Origin: Mycobacteriales bacterium | GTDB taxonomy: Bacteria > Actinomycetota > Actinomycetes > DATLTS01 | DNA: 64,000 nt | NCBI GenBank assembly: GCA_035533475.1 | Contig: DATLTS010000015.1 | Span: 1-64,000 of the forward strand | Direction: 5' to 3' | Part shown: one piece after another, positions 25,121-33,783 of the stretch | How the letters are laid out: each line of letters starts with the position of its first letter | Position numbering within the stretch: the first letter of the stretch is position 1 | Translations under genes and position numbers: made by a program | Notes under the pieces: model-generated | Database searches by the model: none | Told to the model about the DNA's origin: nothing | The model's input: only the letters and a program-made list of their open reading frames with translations

Positions 25121-25171
25121 GTCAGGCAGGGGTCGGGCAGGGGTCAGGCAGGGGTCAGGCAGGGGTCAGGC
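25121..25171. repeat. 11-bp tandem repeat covering the 3' end of mrp
   Basis: GTCAGGCAGGG is repeated four times, one copy with a single A-to-G change, plus a partial fifth copy. On the minus strand each unit contains TGACCCC. The mrp stop codon lies inside unit four, so repeat number could shift the protein's end. Confidence 0.85.
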
Positions 25172-26282
25172 CGAGCGGACGGCCGACCAAGCCGAGGGCC
25201 CGGTGGCTGAGCCGGTCGGCGATCGCCACGAGCGCGAGTGAGGCGGGGGCATCTGGCGCGTCGAGGACGATCGGTCGGCCGGTGTCGCCGCCTTCTCGGA
25301 GCCGGATGTCGATCGGGATCGAGCCGAGCAGCGGGACGGATGTCCCGCTGATCCGGCCGAGCGCGGCGGCCACCTCGGCGCCGCCGCCGCTGCCGAAGAC
25401 GTCCACATGACGAGCGCAATGCGGGCAGGCCAGTCCCGCCATATTCTCGACCACGCCGGCGATCTGCTGGCAGGTCTGGGTGGAGATGGCCCCCGCCCGC
25501 TCGGCCACTTCGCGGGCGGCTAGTTGTGGTGTCGTGACCACCACGATCTCCGCGGTCGGCACCAGTTGGGCAACCGAGATCGCGATGTCCCCGGTCCCCG
25601 GCGGAAGGTCGAGTAGCAGCACGTCGAGATCGCCCCAGTAGACATCGCTGAGGAACTGCTCGAGAGCCCGGTGCAACATCGGGCCGCGCCAGGCGATCGG
25701 GCTGTTGCCCTCGATGAACATGCCGATCGAGATAACCCGCACCCCATGCGCCTCGGGCGGAAGGATCATTCGGTCGACCATGGTCGGTCGGCTGTCGATG
25801 CCGAGCATCCGCGGCACCGAATGGCCGTAGATGTCGGCGTCGACGACGCCGACCGAGAGCCCGTCCCGGGCCATCGCAACGGCCAGGTTGACCGTCACCG
25901 AGGACTTGCCGACCCCACCCTTGCCGCTGGCAATCGCGTAGACCCGGGTCAGCGATCCGGGCTGGGCGAACGGGATCTCCCGGGCGGTTTGGCCGCCGCG
26001 CAGGTTGGTCCGAAGCTGACCTCGCTGCTCATCGGACATGACATCGAGGGTGACGTTCACGGTTGCGACGCCCGGCACCGCCGAGACCGCCGCGGTTACA
26101 TCGCTGGTGATTCTCTCCCGCATAGGGCATCCGGCGACGGTGAGACTGACCGTCACCTGGACCGCTCCGCCCGCCCCGACCTCGACCAGCTTCACCATGC
26201 CGAGCTCAGTGATCGGCTTGTGGATCTCCGGATCGTTGACCCCGGCCAGCGCCGCGGTCACGGATTCTACGGTGGGGGGCAT
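25155..26282 (-). CDS. mrp: Mrp-family Fe-S cluster carrier ATPase
   Basis: 375 residues from ATG 26282. An N-terminal MIP18/DUF59 domain (GVNDPEIHKPITELGMV, GCPMRERI) precedes the P-loop with deviant Walker A ASGKGGVGKSS, LLDLPPGTGDIAIS, and the cluster-binding CPHC. Mrp/ApbC proteins carry 4Fe-4S clusters to target proteins. Its place after tatB matches Rv1224-Rv1229c. The C-terminus ends within a tandem repeat. Confidence 0.93.
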   Translation of the reverse strand: MPPTVESVTAALAGVNDPEIHKPITELGMVKLVEVGAGGAVQVTVSLTVAGCPMRERITSDVTAAVSAVPGVATVNVTLDVMSDEQRGQLRTNLRGGQTAREIPFAQPGSLTRVYAIASGKGGVGKSSVTVNLAVAMARDGLSVGVVDADIYGHSVPRMLGIDSRPTMVDRMILPPEAHGVRVISIGMFIEGNSPIAWRGPMLHRALEQFLSDVYWGDLDVLLLDLPPGTGDIAISVAQLVPTAEIVVVTTPQLAAREVAERAGAISTQTCQQIAGVVENMAGLACPHCARHVDVFGSGGGAEVAAALGRISGTSVPLLGSIPIDIRLREGGDTGRPIVLDAPDAPASLALVAIADRLSHRALGLVGRPLGLTPA

Positions 26283-26311
26283 AGGACCATGGTAGGTGGA
26301 GCGGGCGGCGG

Positions 26312-28507
26312 TCAGGCCGAGCTCTCCTCGGCCTCGGCGATGCCGGTGATCATGCTGAGCACACGCTCCTCGAGGACGAGGGGTTCGACCGGCTTGTGCA
26401 GCACGTCGCATGCGCCGGCCGCTCGCGCCGACTCCGCCAGCGTCGCATCGTCGAAGCCGGTGAGCAACATGACCGGAATGCCGGCCGTGCGCTTGTCGTC
26501 GCTGAGCAGGCCGATCAGTTCGACGCCGAGCGAGTCGGGCAGCCCCTGGTCGACGATGATCGCCTGGTAGGTCCCGGTCTCCACCGCCGTCAGGGCCTCG
26601 CCCGCGGTGGCCACGGAGTCCACCTCGACCGTGTCGACCAGGGCCATGGCTACGTAGGCGCGGATCGCCGGATCATCATCTACAACGAGTAACTTCGGTC
26701 GCTTGGGTGCCGCGCGCAGGATCCGCGGTGGCGCCGGTCGCCGCTGCTCGTGCAGGGCCTGGGCCTCGCCCGGAGCGACCCGCAGGACCTCTTCGAAGGT
26801 GGTCACGCCGGCCATCGCACGGGCGATCGCCGAAGCCCGCAGGTCGGTCATCCCGGCTGCTTGCGCGGCGGCACCGACCGCCGCTTCGGTCGGCGTCGCG
26901 AGCAACACGGCTCGCAGCGCCGCGGTTACGGGCAGGACCTGGAAGATCCCGGTCCGTCCCCGGTACCCGGTGTTGCCGCACTCGGTGCAGCCCCGCCCGC
27001 GAAGGGCGGTGCCCGCAGCGAGATCCGCCTCGGTGAGGCCGAGGATTTCCAAGGTGCGGGGAGACGGCACGTAGGGCGCCGCGCAGGACCGGCAGACGCA
27101 CCGAACCAGCCGCTGGGCCACCACGAGGCTCAACGAGGACGCCACGAGGAACGGTTCGACGCCCATCTCGACGAGTCGGGTCAGGGCGGCCGGGGCGTTG
27201 TTCGTGTGCAGGGTTGTGAGCACCAGATGGCCGGTCAGCGAAGCCTCGAGTGCGAGCTTCGCGGTTTCCTGGTCGCGAACCTCGCCGACGAGAACCACGT
27301 CCGGGTCCTGTCGCAGGATGGAGCGCAGGCCGCGGGAGAAGGTGAGGCCGGCTCGCTCGTGCACCTGCACCTGGGTGATCCCGCGGAGCTGGATCTCGAC
27401 CGGGTCCTCCAGGGTCACGATGTTGAGCTCTGGCCGGCGCACCTGGGAGATCGCCGAGTAGAGGGTGTTCGTCTTGCCGGATCCGGTCGGACCGGTGATC
27501 AGGATGAGGCCCTGCGGGCTGGCGAGTACCCCGAGGAGAGTCTCGAGCTGCTGCTCGTCGAGGCCGAGTGAGTCCAGTCCGGGGACCGCGTCGGCCCGGC
27601 TGAGGATCCGGATCACGACCTTTTCGCCGTGGATGCTCGGCAGCGTGCTGACCCGGACGTCGACCATCGAACCGTCGATGTTGAGTCGGGCCCGACCGTC
27701 CTGCGGGAGCCGGCGCTCGGCGATGTCGAGGTTGGATAGCACCTTGATCCGGCTGACCAGGCCCCGGGCCGCCGAGCGGGGGACCTGCATGACCTCGCGA
27801 AGCAGGCCGTCGACCCGGTAACGGATCATCACATCGCCGACCTGCGGTTCGACGTGGATGTCACTCGCTCCGGTGCGGACCGCGTCGGCGAGGACGACGT
27901 TGACCAGCCGGACCGTCGGTGCGGATTCGACCGCGTTCTCCGGATCGACCTCCTCCAGCGCATCCTCGGTATCCATCGACTCGAGCACGCCGGCCAGCCC
28001 GGATGAGTCCTCGGTCAGCGACCAGATCCGCCCCAGCGCGTCACGGATCTGCGATTCCGGGGCCAGAAAGACCTGGATCCGACCCACCCCGGTGTAGACC
28101 CGGACGTCATCGATGGCCACCACGTCGGTGGGGTCCGCGACGGCGATCTTCAGGCCGCCGTCGCTGGTGCGGCTCAACGGGACCACCCCGTGGCGTTGGG
28201 CGACAGCCCGGGGCAGCAAACGGCCCACTCCGGCGTCCACTGGCGTCGTGCCGAGGTCGATGAGCTCGTAGCCGAGCGCGATCCCGAGGGCGGTGACGAG
28301 TTCCCGCTCGGTCAGGACTCCGCTGTCGACGAGCACGTGGCCGAGTCGGGCCCGCCGGCCGCCGCCGAGCGGCTGGGCCGAGCGTTGGGCCTCGAGGGCC
28401 GTGTCCAGCTGCTCCCGGGTGATCACGCCCTGCTCTACGAGCACCTCACCGAGGCGTCGGCGTTTCGTCCGCGGCGCCGCCTCGGGCGCAGCTGCGTGTG
28501 ACTCCAC
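26312..28507 (-). CDS. GspE/PilB-type secretion ATPase fused to a CheY-like receiver domain
   Basis: 731 residues. An MshEN-like N-terminus (RRLGEVLVEQGVITREQLDTAL; second copy LGHVLVDSGVLTERELVTALG) is followed by the N2 domain. The motor has Walker A GPTGSGKTNTLYS near residue 335, the Asp box TLEDPVEIQL, Walker B DPDVVLVGEVRD and the His box TTLHTN. A CxxC...CxxC zinc site follows (CVCRSC, CTECG). Residues ~602-731 form a receiver: KLLVVDDDPAIR, phosphoacceptor Asp in VDQGLPD, MLLTGFDD and the KP of VLHKPVEP. PilB-type ATPases power type IV pilus or type II assembly; the fused receiver suggests direct phospho-control. No pilin, PilC or PilM/N/O genes are in the window. Confidence 0.9.
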   Translation of the reverse strand: MESHAAAPEAAPRTKRRRLGEVLVEQGVITREQLDTALEAQRSAQPLGGGRRARLGHVLVDSGVLTERELVTALGIALGYELIDLGTTPVDAGVGRLLPRAVAQRHGVVPLSRTSDGGLKIAVADPTDVVAIDDVRVYTGVGRIQVFLAPESQIRDALGRIWSLTEDSSGLAGVLESMDTEDALEEVDPENAVESAPTVRLVNVVLADAVRTGASDIHVEPQVGDVMIRYRVDGLLREVMQVPRSAARGLVSRIKVLSNLDIAERRLPQDGRARLNIDGSMVDVRVSTLPSIHGEKVVIRILSRADAVPGLDSLGLDEQQLETLLGVLASPQGLILITGPTGSGKTNTLYSAISQVRRPELNIVTLEDPVEIQLRGITQVQVHERAGLTFSRGLRSILRQDPDVVLVGEVRDQETAKLALEASLTGHLVLTTLHTNNAPAALTRLVEMGVEPFLVASSLSLVVAQRLVRCVCRSCAAPYVPSPRTLEILGLTEADLAAGTALRGRGCTECGNTGYRGRTGIFQVLPVTAALRAVLLATPTEAAVGAAAQAAGMTDLRASAIARAMAGVTTFEEVLRVAPGEAQALHEQRRPAPPRILRAAPKRPKLLVVDDDPAIRAYVAMALVDTVEVDSVATAGEALTAVETGTYQAIIVDQGLPDSLGVELIGLLSDDKRTAGIPVMLLTGFDDATLAESARAAGACDVLHKPVEPLVLEERVLSMITGIAEAEESSA

Positions 28508-28633
28508 AAGACCTATGTCGGCCGCCGGACCCTTCGGGTGAAGAGTCCGGCTCGACCCGAGCTGGTGGGTTGCCGGGCGCTGCCATCTGGCCGGAGCCCC
28601 CGCCGGCCGGTCGGGCGGCTAGCGTGTCCGGTC

Positions 28634-29395
28634 ATGGGCATCCTTGATCGGTTCCGGCTCGACGACCGGGTGGCCATCGTCACCGGGGCCTCCTCTGGGC
28701 TGGGCGTGGCGTTCGCCGCCGCCCTGGCCGAGGCCGGCGCCGACGTCGCCCTGGGCGCCCGACGGGTGGACCGGCTCGAGGAGACCCGGGCGCTGGTCGA
28801 GCGGCACGGACGGCGGGCGATCTGCGTCGCTACCGACGTCAGCCGCCCGGCGGACTGCGACGCGCTGGTCGCGGCGACGATGGAGGCGTTCGGACGGGTC
28901 GACGTCCTGGTGAACAACGCGGGCATCGGCACGGCGGTGCCGGCCACCAGGGAGACGCCCGAGCAGTTCCGGGCCGTAGTGGACGTGAACCTCAACGGTT
29001 CGTACTGGATGGCCCAGGCCTGCGGACGGGTGATGCGCCCCGGGAGCTCGATTGTCAATCTCGGCAGCGTGCTCGGGTCGACGACCGCGGAATTGCCGCA
29101 GGCCGCGTATTGCTCGACCAAGGCGGCGATCATCGGCTTGACCCGGGATCTGGCCCAGCAGTGGACCGGGCGCAAGGGCATCCGGGTGAATGCCCTCGCG
29201 CCCGGGTTCTTCCCCAGCGAGATGACCGAGCAGTTCCCGGCCGGCTACATCGAGTCCCAGCTCGGTCGGGTTCCGGCCGGCCGGGCCGGGGAGCTGTCCG
29301 AGCTGTGCACCGCCTTGATCTTCCTCGCCAGCGACGCCGGCTCCTACGTCACCGGGGTCACCCTCCCCGTCGACGGTGGCCTGCTGGCCACGTGA
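28634..29395 (+). CDS. SDR-family NAD(P)-dependent oxidoreductase
   Basis: 253 residues from ATG 28634. Rossmann motif VTGASSGLGVAFA, NNAGIG, catalytic Ser in NLGSVLGS and YxxxK in AAYCSTKAA. The C-terminal ITGVTLPVDGG-like end (YVTGVTLPVDGGLLAT) is typical of classical SDRs acting on 3-oxoacyl or polyol substrates. Specificity cannot be told. Its stop overlaps the DMT transporter start. Confidence 0.88.
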   Translation: MGILDRFRLDDRVAIVTGASSGLGVAFAAALAEAGADVALGARRVDRLEETRALVERHGRRAICVATDVSRPADCDALVAATMEAFGRVDVLVNNAGIGTAVPATRETPEQFRAVVDVNLNGSYWMAQACGRVMRPGSSIVNLGSVLGSTTAELPQAAYCSTKAAIIGLTRDLAQQWTGRKGIRVNALAPGFFPSEMTEQFPAGYIESQLGRVPAGRAGELSELCTALIFLASDAGSYVTGVTLPVDGGLLAT

Positions 29396-30333
29396 CCGAG
29401 CGCGTGCCGGCCGGCCGCCCGGCTCCCGGGCCGGTGCCCGCGGCGGTTGCCCGGCCGCCGCTCGGCGATGTCGCCCGGATGTCGCTGGCAGTCCTCGCCG
29501 TCTCCACCTCAGGTCCGCTCATCGCCGCAACCGTCGCGCCGGCCCTCGCCATCGCCTTCTGGCGCAACGCGCTGTCCGCGACCGTCCTGGTGCCGTTCGC
29601 CTGGACCCGGGCCCGCGCCGAACTGGCCGGCATGACCGGGCGGGAATGGCGGCTGGCGCTCGCCGCCGGCGGCCTGCTCGGCGCGCACTTCGCCACCTGG
29701 GTGCCCAGCGTCACCCTCACGTCGGTGGCATCGTCGACCGCGCTGGTCACCGTGCAACCGGTGTGGGCGGCCTTGCTCGCCCGCCGCCGTGGTCACGCCA
29801 TCCCGCAGCGGGCCTGGATCGGCATCGTCGTCGCGGTCGCGGGGGCCGCGCTCATCACCGGCGCGGACGTGACCGTGTCGGCTCGGGCGCTCGCCGGGGA
29901 TGGGCTCGCGCTCCTCGGTGGTCTGTTCGCGGCGGCCTACATCACGGTCGGGGGCGAGGTCAGGCGCAGCGTCTCGACCACCGCGTACACCACGGTGTGT
30001 TACGCGACGGCCGCGATGTCCCTGCTCGTCGTGTGCCTTGCCAGCGGTCAGGCCCTGACCGGCTATCCGGCCGCGAGCTGGTGGAAGATCCTCGGCCTGA
30101 CGGTAGGCGCCCAGTTCCTCGGGCACAGCATGTTCAACGTGGTGCTGCGCACGACCAGCCCGACGGTCGTCGCCCTGGCGATCCTGTTCGAAGCCCCCGG
30201 CGCTGCGCTCATCGCCGGCCTCTGGCTCCACCAGCATCCGCGGGCGTTGGCCCTCGGCGGGCTGGCCATCTTGTTGCTCGGCGTCGCCGGCGTCATCCGG
30301 TCCGGAACCGCGGTCGCGCTGCCCGCGGAGTGA
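29392..30333 (+). CDS. EamA/DMT-family transporter
   Basis: 313 residues from GTG 29392 (GTGA overlap with the SDR). Ten hydrophobic segments form two EamA repeats, with IAFWRNALSA and SVTLTSVASSTALVTVQPVWA as the repeat-typical motifs. It probably exports a small metabolite, possibly linked to the SDR's substrate. Confidence 0.88.
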   Translation: MTERVPAGRPAPGPVPAAVARPPLGDVARMSLAVLAVSTSGPLIAATVAPALAIAFWRNALSATVLVPFAWTRARAELAGMTGREWRLALAAGGLLGAHFATWVPSVTLTSVASSTALVTVQPVWAALLARRRGHAIPQRAWIGIVVAVAGAALITGADVTVSARALAGDGLALLGGLFAAAYITVGGEVRRSVSTTAYTTVCYATAAMSLLVVCLASGQALTGYPAASWWKILGLTVGAQFLGHSMFNVVLRTTSPTVVALAILFEAPGAALIAGLWLHQHPRALALGGLAILLLGVAGVIRSGTAVALPAE

Positions 30334-30407
30334 GGCCGGCCGGAAGGGGCGGAGGCGCCGCTCGGTAGCATCCGGCGGCAACCTCCCGCACCGGCAAGGA
30401 GTGCTTC

Positions 30408-31364
30408 GTGGCTGGCCCGCTCCGTCCCCGCCGTTCCTGCCTGGCCGTTCCCGGCAGCTCGCCGAAGATGCTCGGAAAGGCCCAGGCGCTCCCCGCCGAC
30501 CAGGTGTTCCTCGACCTCGAGGACTCGGTGGCACCGCTGGCGAAGGAAGAGGCCCGGGCCAACGTCGTCGCTGCTCTCAACGACGGGGACTGGGCGCAGA
30601 AGACCCGAGTGGTCAGGGTCAACGACCTCACGACGAAATGGACCTACCGCGACGTCATCGAGATCGTCGAGGGTGCGGGGGCCAACCTCGACTGCATCAT
30701 GCTGCCGAAGGTGCAGACCGCCGATCAGGTGGTCTGGCTCGATCTGCTGCTGACCCAGATCGAGAAGACCATGGGGCTCGAGGTGGGCCGGATCGGGATC
30801 GAGGCCCAGATCGAGAACGCGAAGGGTCTGGTCAACATCGACGCGATCGCCGGCGCCTCGCCGCGGGTGGAGACCATCATCTTCGGCCCGGCGGACTTCA
30901 TGGCGAGCATCAACATGAAATCCCTGGTCGTCGGCGCGCTGATTCCCGACTATCCGGGCGATCCGTACCACTACATCCTCATGCGGATCCTGATGGCCGC
31001 CCGGACCTATGACGTTCAGGCCATCGACGGACCGTTCCTCCAGGTCTACGACGTGGACGGGTTCCGTGCGGTCGCGCGCCGCTCGGCGGCGCTCGGCTTC
31101 GACGGCAAATGGGTGCTGCACCCCGGGCAGATCGAAGCAGCCAACGAGGTGTACGCCCCCGGGCAGGAGGACTACGACCACGCCGAGCTGATCCTCGATG
31201 CCTACGAGCACTACACATCGGAGGCCGGCGGCAAGCGCGGGGCGGTCATGCTCGGTGACGAGATGATCGACGAGGCATCCCGGAAGATGGCCCTGGTGAT
31301 CGCCGGCAAGGGGCGTGCGGCCGGACTACAGCGGACCCGGAAGTTCGAGCCGCCGGCTGGGTAA
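30408..31364 (+). CDS. HpcH/HpaI-type CoA ester lyase (malyl-CoA lyase-like)
   Basis: 318 residues from GTG 30408, with AAGGAG upstream. A TIM barrel of the CitE/Mcl family: RRSCLAVPGSSPKML at the N-terminus, VFLDLEDSVAP, RVNDLTTKW, metal-binding IEAQIENAKGLVNID and KWVLHPGQIEAANE. The family cleaves or forms malyl-CoA, beta-methylmalyl-CoA or citramalyl-CoA, or hydrolyses malyl-CoA. The next two genes fit steps on either side of a methylmalyl/mesaconyl-CoA conversion. Confidence 0.87.
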   Translation: MAGPLRPRRSCLAVPGSSPKMLGKAQALPADQVFLDLEDSVAPLAKEEARANVVAALNDGDWAQKTRVVRVNDLTTKWTYRDVIEIVEGAGANLDCIMLPKVQTADQVVWLDLLLTQIEKTMGLEVGRIGIEAQIENAKGLVNIDAIAGASPRVETIIFGPADFMASINMKSLVVGALIPDYPGDPYHYILMRILMAARTYDVQAIDGPFLQVYDVDGFRAVARRSAALGFDGKWVLHPGQIEAANEVYAPGQEDYDHAELILDAYEHYTSEAGGKRGAVMLGDEMIDEASRKMALVIAGKGRAAGLQRTRKFEPPAG

Positions 31365-31486
31365 CTCCCGATATCCGGTGCGCCGGTGGGACGCGAAGGC
31401 GCAGTGCCCGCCGGGCAGTCCGCCGCGGGAGGCATTACGGTCCGCCGGGATACTTCCGCAAAACCATCGGCCGGAAAGGATGGGTC

Positions 31487-32683
31487 ATGGGCCGCCTGGC
31501 GCAGACCGAGGGACTGACCGACGTCCAGCGCGAGATCCTCACGACGGTACGCGAGTTCGTCGACAAGGAGATCCTGCCGAACGCGACCGACCTCGAGCAC
31601 AAGGACGAGTTCCCGGACGCCATCGTCCATGGCATGCGCGAGCTCGGTCTGTTCGGGCTGATGATCGACGAGAGACACGGCGGCCTCGGCGAGTCGTTGC
31701 TCACCTACGCGCTCGCGGTAGAGGAGCTGTCCCGCGGTTGGATGAGCATCTCCGGGATCATCAATACCCATTTCATCGTCGCCTACATGTTGTGCCAGCA
31801 CGGCACCGAGGAGCAGAAGGACAGGTTCCTTCCCCGGATGGCGACCGGGGAGTTGCGCGGCGCCTTCTCCATGTCGGAACCGGGTTGCGGATCGGACGTG
31901 TCGGCGATCACGACGAAAGCGGTACGCGACGGTGACGATTACGTCATCAACGGATCGAAGATGTGGCTCACCAATGGGGCCCGGGCCGGCCTGGTCGCCA
32001 CCCTGGTGAAGACCGACGAAGGCGAAGAGTCGGTCTACCGGAACATGACGACCTTCCTGGTCGAGAAGGAGCCCGGTTTCGGTGCGGTCGGCAATGGGAT
32101 CACGGTGCCACCGAAGATCGAGAAGATGGGCTACAAAGGGGTGGAGACGACCGAGTTGGTGTTCGACGGAACCCGGATCCCGGCCGACCTCGCCCTGGGA
32201 GGGGCGCCGGGTCGCGGTTTCTACCAGATGATGGACGGAGTCGAGGTCGGCCGGGTCAACGTGGCCGCGCGAGGTTGCGGGGTCGCGCAGCGGGCGTTCG
32301 AACTCGGGGTCGGATACGCCCAGCAGCGCGTGACCTTCGGGAAGCCGATCGCGCAGCACCAGGCGGTCATGTTCCGGCTGGCCGAGATGGCGACGAAGGT
32401 CGAGGCGGCACACCAGATGATGGTGATGGCGGCACGAAAGAAGGACGCCGGGGAGCGCAACGACCTCGAGGCCGGGATGGCCAAGTACCTGGCCAGCGAG
32501 TACTGCAAGGAGGTCGTCGAGGACGCCTTCCGCATCCACGGCGGCTACGGCTATTCGAAGGAGTACGAGATCGAGCGCCTCTACCGGGAAGCCCCGATGC
32601 TGCTCATCGGCGAGGGCACGGCGGACATCCAGAAGATGATCATCGGGCGGCGGTTGCTCGAGGACTACAAGGCGCAGAGCTGA
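31487..32683 (+). CDS. Acyl-CoA dehydrogenase
   Basis: 398 residues, FAD-dependent. AFSMSEPGCGSDVSAI and MWLTNGARAGL are the flavin/substrate signatures, RVTFGKPIAQHQAVMFRLAEM lies in the C-terminal helical domain (written here as two motifs RVTFGKPIAQHQ and FRLAEM), and the catalytic Glu is in LIGEGTADIQK. Its stop overlaps the MaoC start (TGATG). It is shorter than the methylsuccinyl-CoA dehydrogenase of the ethylmalonyl-CoA pathway, so the exact substrate is open. Confidence 0.9.
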   Translation: MGRLAQTEGLTDVQREILTTVREFVDKEILPNATDLEHKDEFPDAIVHGMRELGLFGLMIDERHGGLGESLLTYALAVEELSRGWMSISGIINTHFIVAYMLCQHGTEEQKDRFLPRMATGELRGAFSMSEPGCGSDVSAITTKAVRDGDDYVINGSKMWLTNGARAGLVATLVKTDEGEESVYRNMTTFLVEKEPGFGAVGNGITVPPKIEKMGYKGVETTELVFDGTRIPADLALGGAPGRGFYQMMDGVEVGRVNVAARGCGVAQRAFELGVGYAQQRVTFGKPIAQHQAVMFRLAEMATKVEAAHQMMVMAARKKDAGERNDLEAGMAKYLASEYCKEVVEDAFRIHGGYGYSKEYEIERLYREAPMLLIGEGTADIQKMIIGRRLLEDYKAQS

Positions 32684-33189
32684 TGCAATTCGGCCGGTAC
32701 TACGAGGAGTTCGAGGTTGGTGCCACCTACCGGCACTGGCCCGGCAAGACCGTGACCGAATACGACGACCATCTGTTCTGCCTGCTGACGATGAACCACC
32801 ATCCGCTGCACCTGGACGCCAACTACGCGGAGAAGACCACAGACTTCGGCCGCAACGTCGTCGTCGGCAACTACATCTACTCGCTGCTCCTCGGGATGTC
32901 CGTGGCGGACGTCAGCGGCAAGGCGATTGCCAACCTCGAGGTGGAGTCGCTCCGCCATATCGCGCCGACGTTTCACGGCGACACGATCTACGGCGAGACG
33001 ACCGTGCTCGACAAGGTTGAGTCGAAGTCGAAGGAAGACCGGGGTGTGGTTCACGTCGAGACCCGGGGATTCACCCAGGACGGCACCGTCGTGTGTGTCT
33101 TCCGGCGGAAGGTCCTGGTGCCCAAGCGCTCCTACGGTGAGGCGCGCGGCGGCGACCAGCCTGGTCGCCCGGAGGTACGCGCCGACTAG
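32683..33189 (+). CDS. MaoC-like dehydratase (mesaconyl-CoA hydratase-like)
   Basis: 168 residues with a hot-dog fold. The hydratase-2 motif is DDHLFCLLTMNHHPLHLDANY with the catalytic Asp/His in NHHPLHLD; VVVGNYIYSLLLGM and HIAPTFHGDTIYGE are conserved. The ATG overlaps the dehydrogenase stop. The trio CoA-lyase, acyl-CoA dehydrogenase and MaoC recurs in actinobacteria and resembles part of the ethylmalonyl-CoA route. The last codons and stop lie in a tandem repeat of about 24 bp. Confidence 0.87.
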   Translation: MQFGRYYEEFEVGATYRHWPGKTVTEYDDHLFCLLTMNHHPLHLDANYAEKTTDFGRNVVVGNYIYSLLLGMSVADVSGKAIANLEVESLRHIAPTFHGDTIYGETTVLDKVESKSKEDRGVVHVETRGFTQDGTVVCVFRRKVLVPKRSYGEARGGDQPGRPEVRAD

Positions 33190-33244
33190 TCGCTTAGAGG
33201 TGCGGGCCGACGAATGGTCCGAGGTGCGGGCCGACTAGTCGCCC
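33172..33244 (+). repeat. Three ~24-bp tandem repeats over the end of the MaoC gene
   Basis: Units start at 33172, 33197 and 33221 with GAGGTRCGSGCCGAC followed by TAGTCGC in units one and three. Each unit would encode EVRAD. The first stop codon belongs to MaoC; later units show that the tail has expanded past it. Confidence 0.75.
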
Positions 33245-33312
33245 CGAGTGTGCAATTTCCGACGGTTTTCGGCCCGTGGCGAGCGTGATGCCCGTCGGAA
33301 ATTGCACACTCG
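33245..33312. repeat. 68-bp palindromic element with perfect 21-bp arms
   Basis: Bases 33245-33265 are exactly complementary to 33292-33312, around a 26-nt loop. The arms contain GTGCAATTTCCGACGG, markedly AT-richer than the surroundings. It lies between the convergent MaoC and Nudix genes, so it may act as a bidirectional terminator, or be a copy of a dispersed palindromic repeat. Confidence 0.85.
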
Positions 33313-33324
33313 CCGATTCTGGGG

Positions 33325-33714
33325 CTACAGAACGCCCCATGCGGTCAGCGCGGCCACCAGCCCATCGGTCACCGGAAGCGTCGAGAGCTCAGCCGAATCG
33401 ACCCAGCGGGCCGCGGCGGCGTCGTCGCCGGCCGCCAGCTCCCCGCCGACGACGGTGCATCGAAAGTCGGCGATTGCGTAGGTGACGCCGGCCGGACCCT
33501 CCAGCTCGACCTCGCCCACCAGCTCGCCCACGGATACGTCGAGCCCGGTCTCCTCCCGCAACTCGCGAACCAGTGCATCCGGGCTGGTCTCCCCGGGCTC
33601 GACCCGGCCGCCGGGCAACGACCAGCGGCCGGCCGCCGGTGGCCGGCCGCGCTGGACGACGAGCAGCCGGCCACCCTCGTCGTGGACGATCGCGCCGACG
33701 CAGGGAACCCGCAC
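33325..33714 (-). CDS. Nudix hydrolase
   Basis: 129 residues from GTG 33714. Complete Nudix box GGRVEPGETSPDALV followed by RELREETGLDV, which binds Mg2+ and cleaves nucleoside diphosphate-X bonds. The short N-terminal VGAIVHDEGGRLLVVQRG strand pair is MutT-like. The substrate is unknown. Confidence 0.9.
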   Translation of the reverse strand: MRVPCVGAIVHDEGGRLLVVQRGRPPAAGRWSLPGGRVEPGETSPDALVRELREETGLDVSVGELVGEVELEGPAGVTYAIADFRCTVVGGELAAGDDAAAARWVDSAELSTLPVTDGLVAALTAWGVL

Positions 33715-33783
33715 CGGCCGAGGCTAGCCGGACCGGTTTCCGGCAAGGGTTGACGTAGCCCCGGGCGGGCGCGATCTTGGGGC

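Noticed and set aside
25121-25171. CRISPR-like repeat cluster
   Set aside because: The 11-bp units are directly adjacent with no spacers, and no cas genes are nearby. It is a simple tandem repeat.
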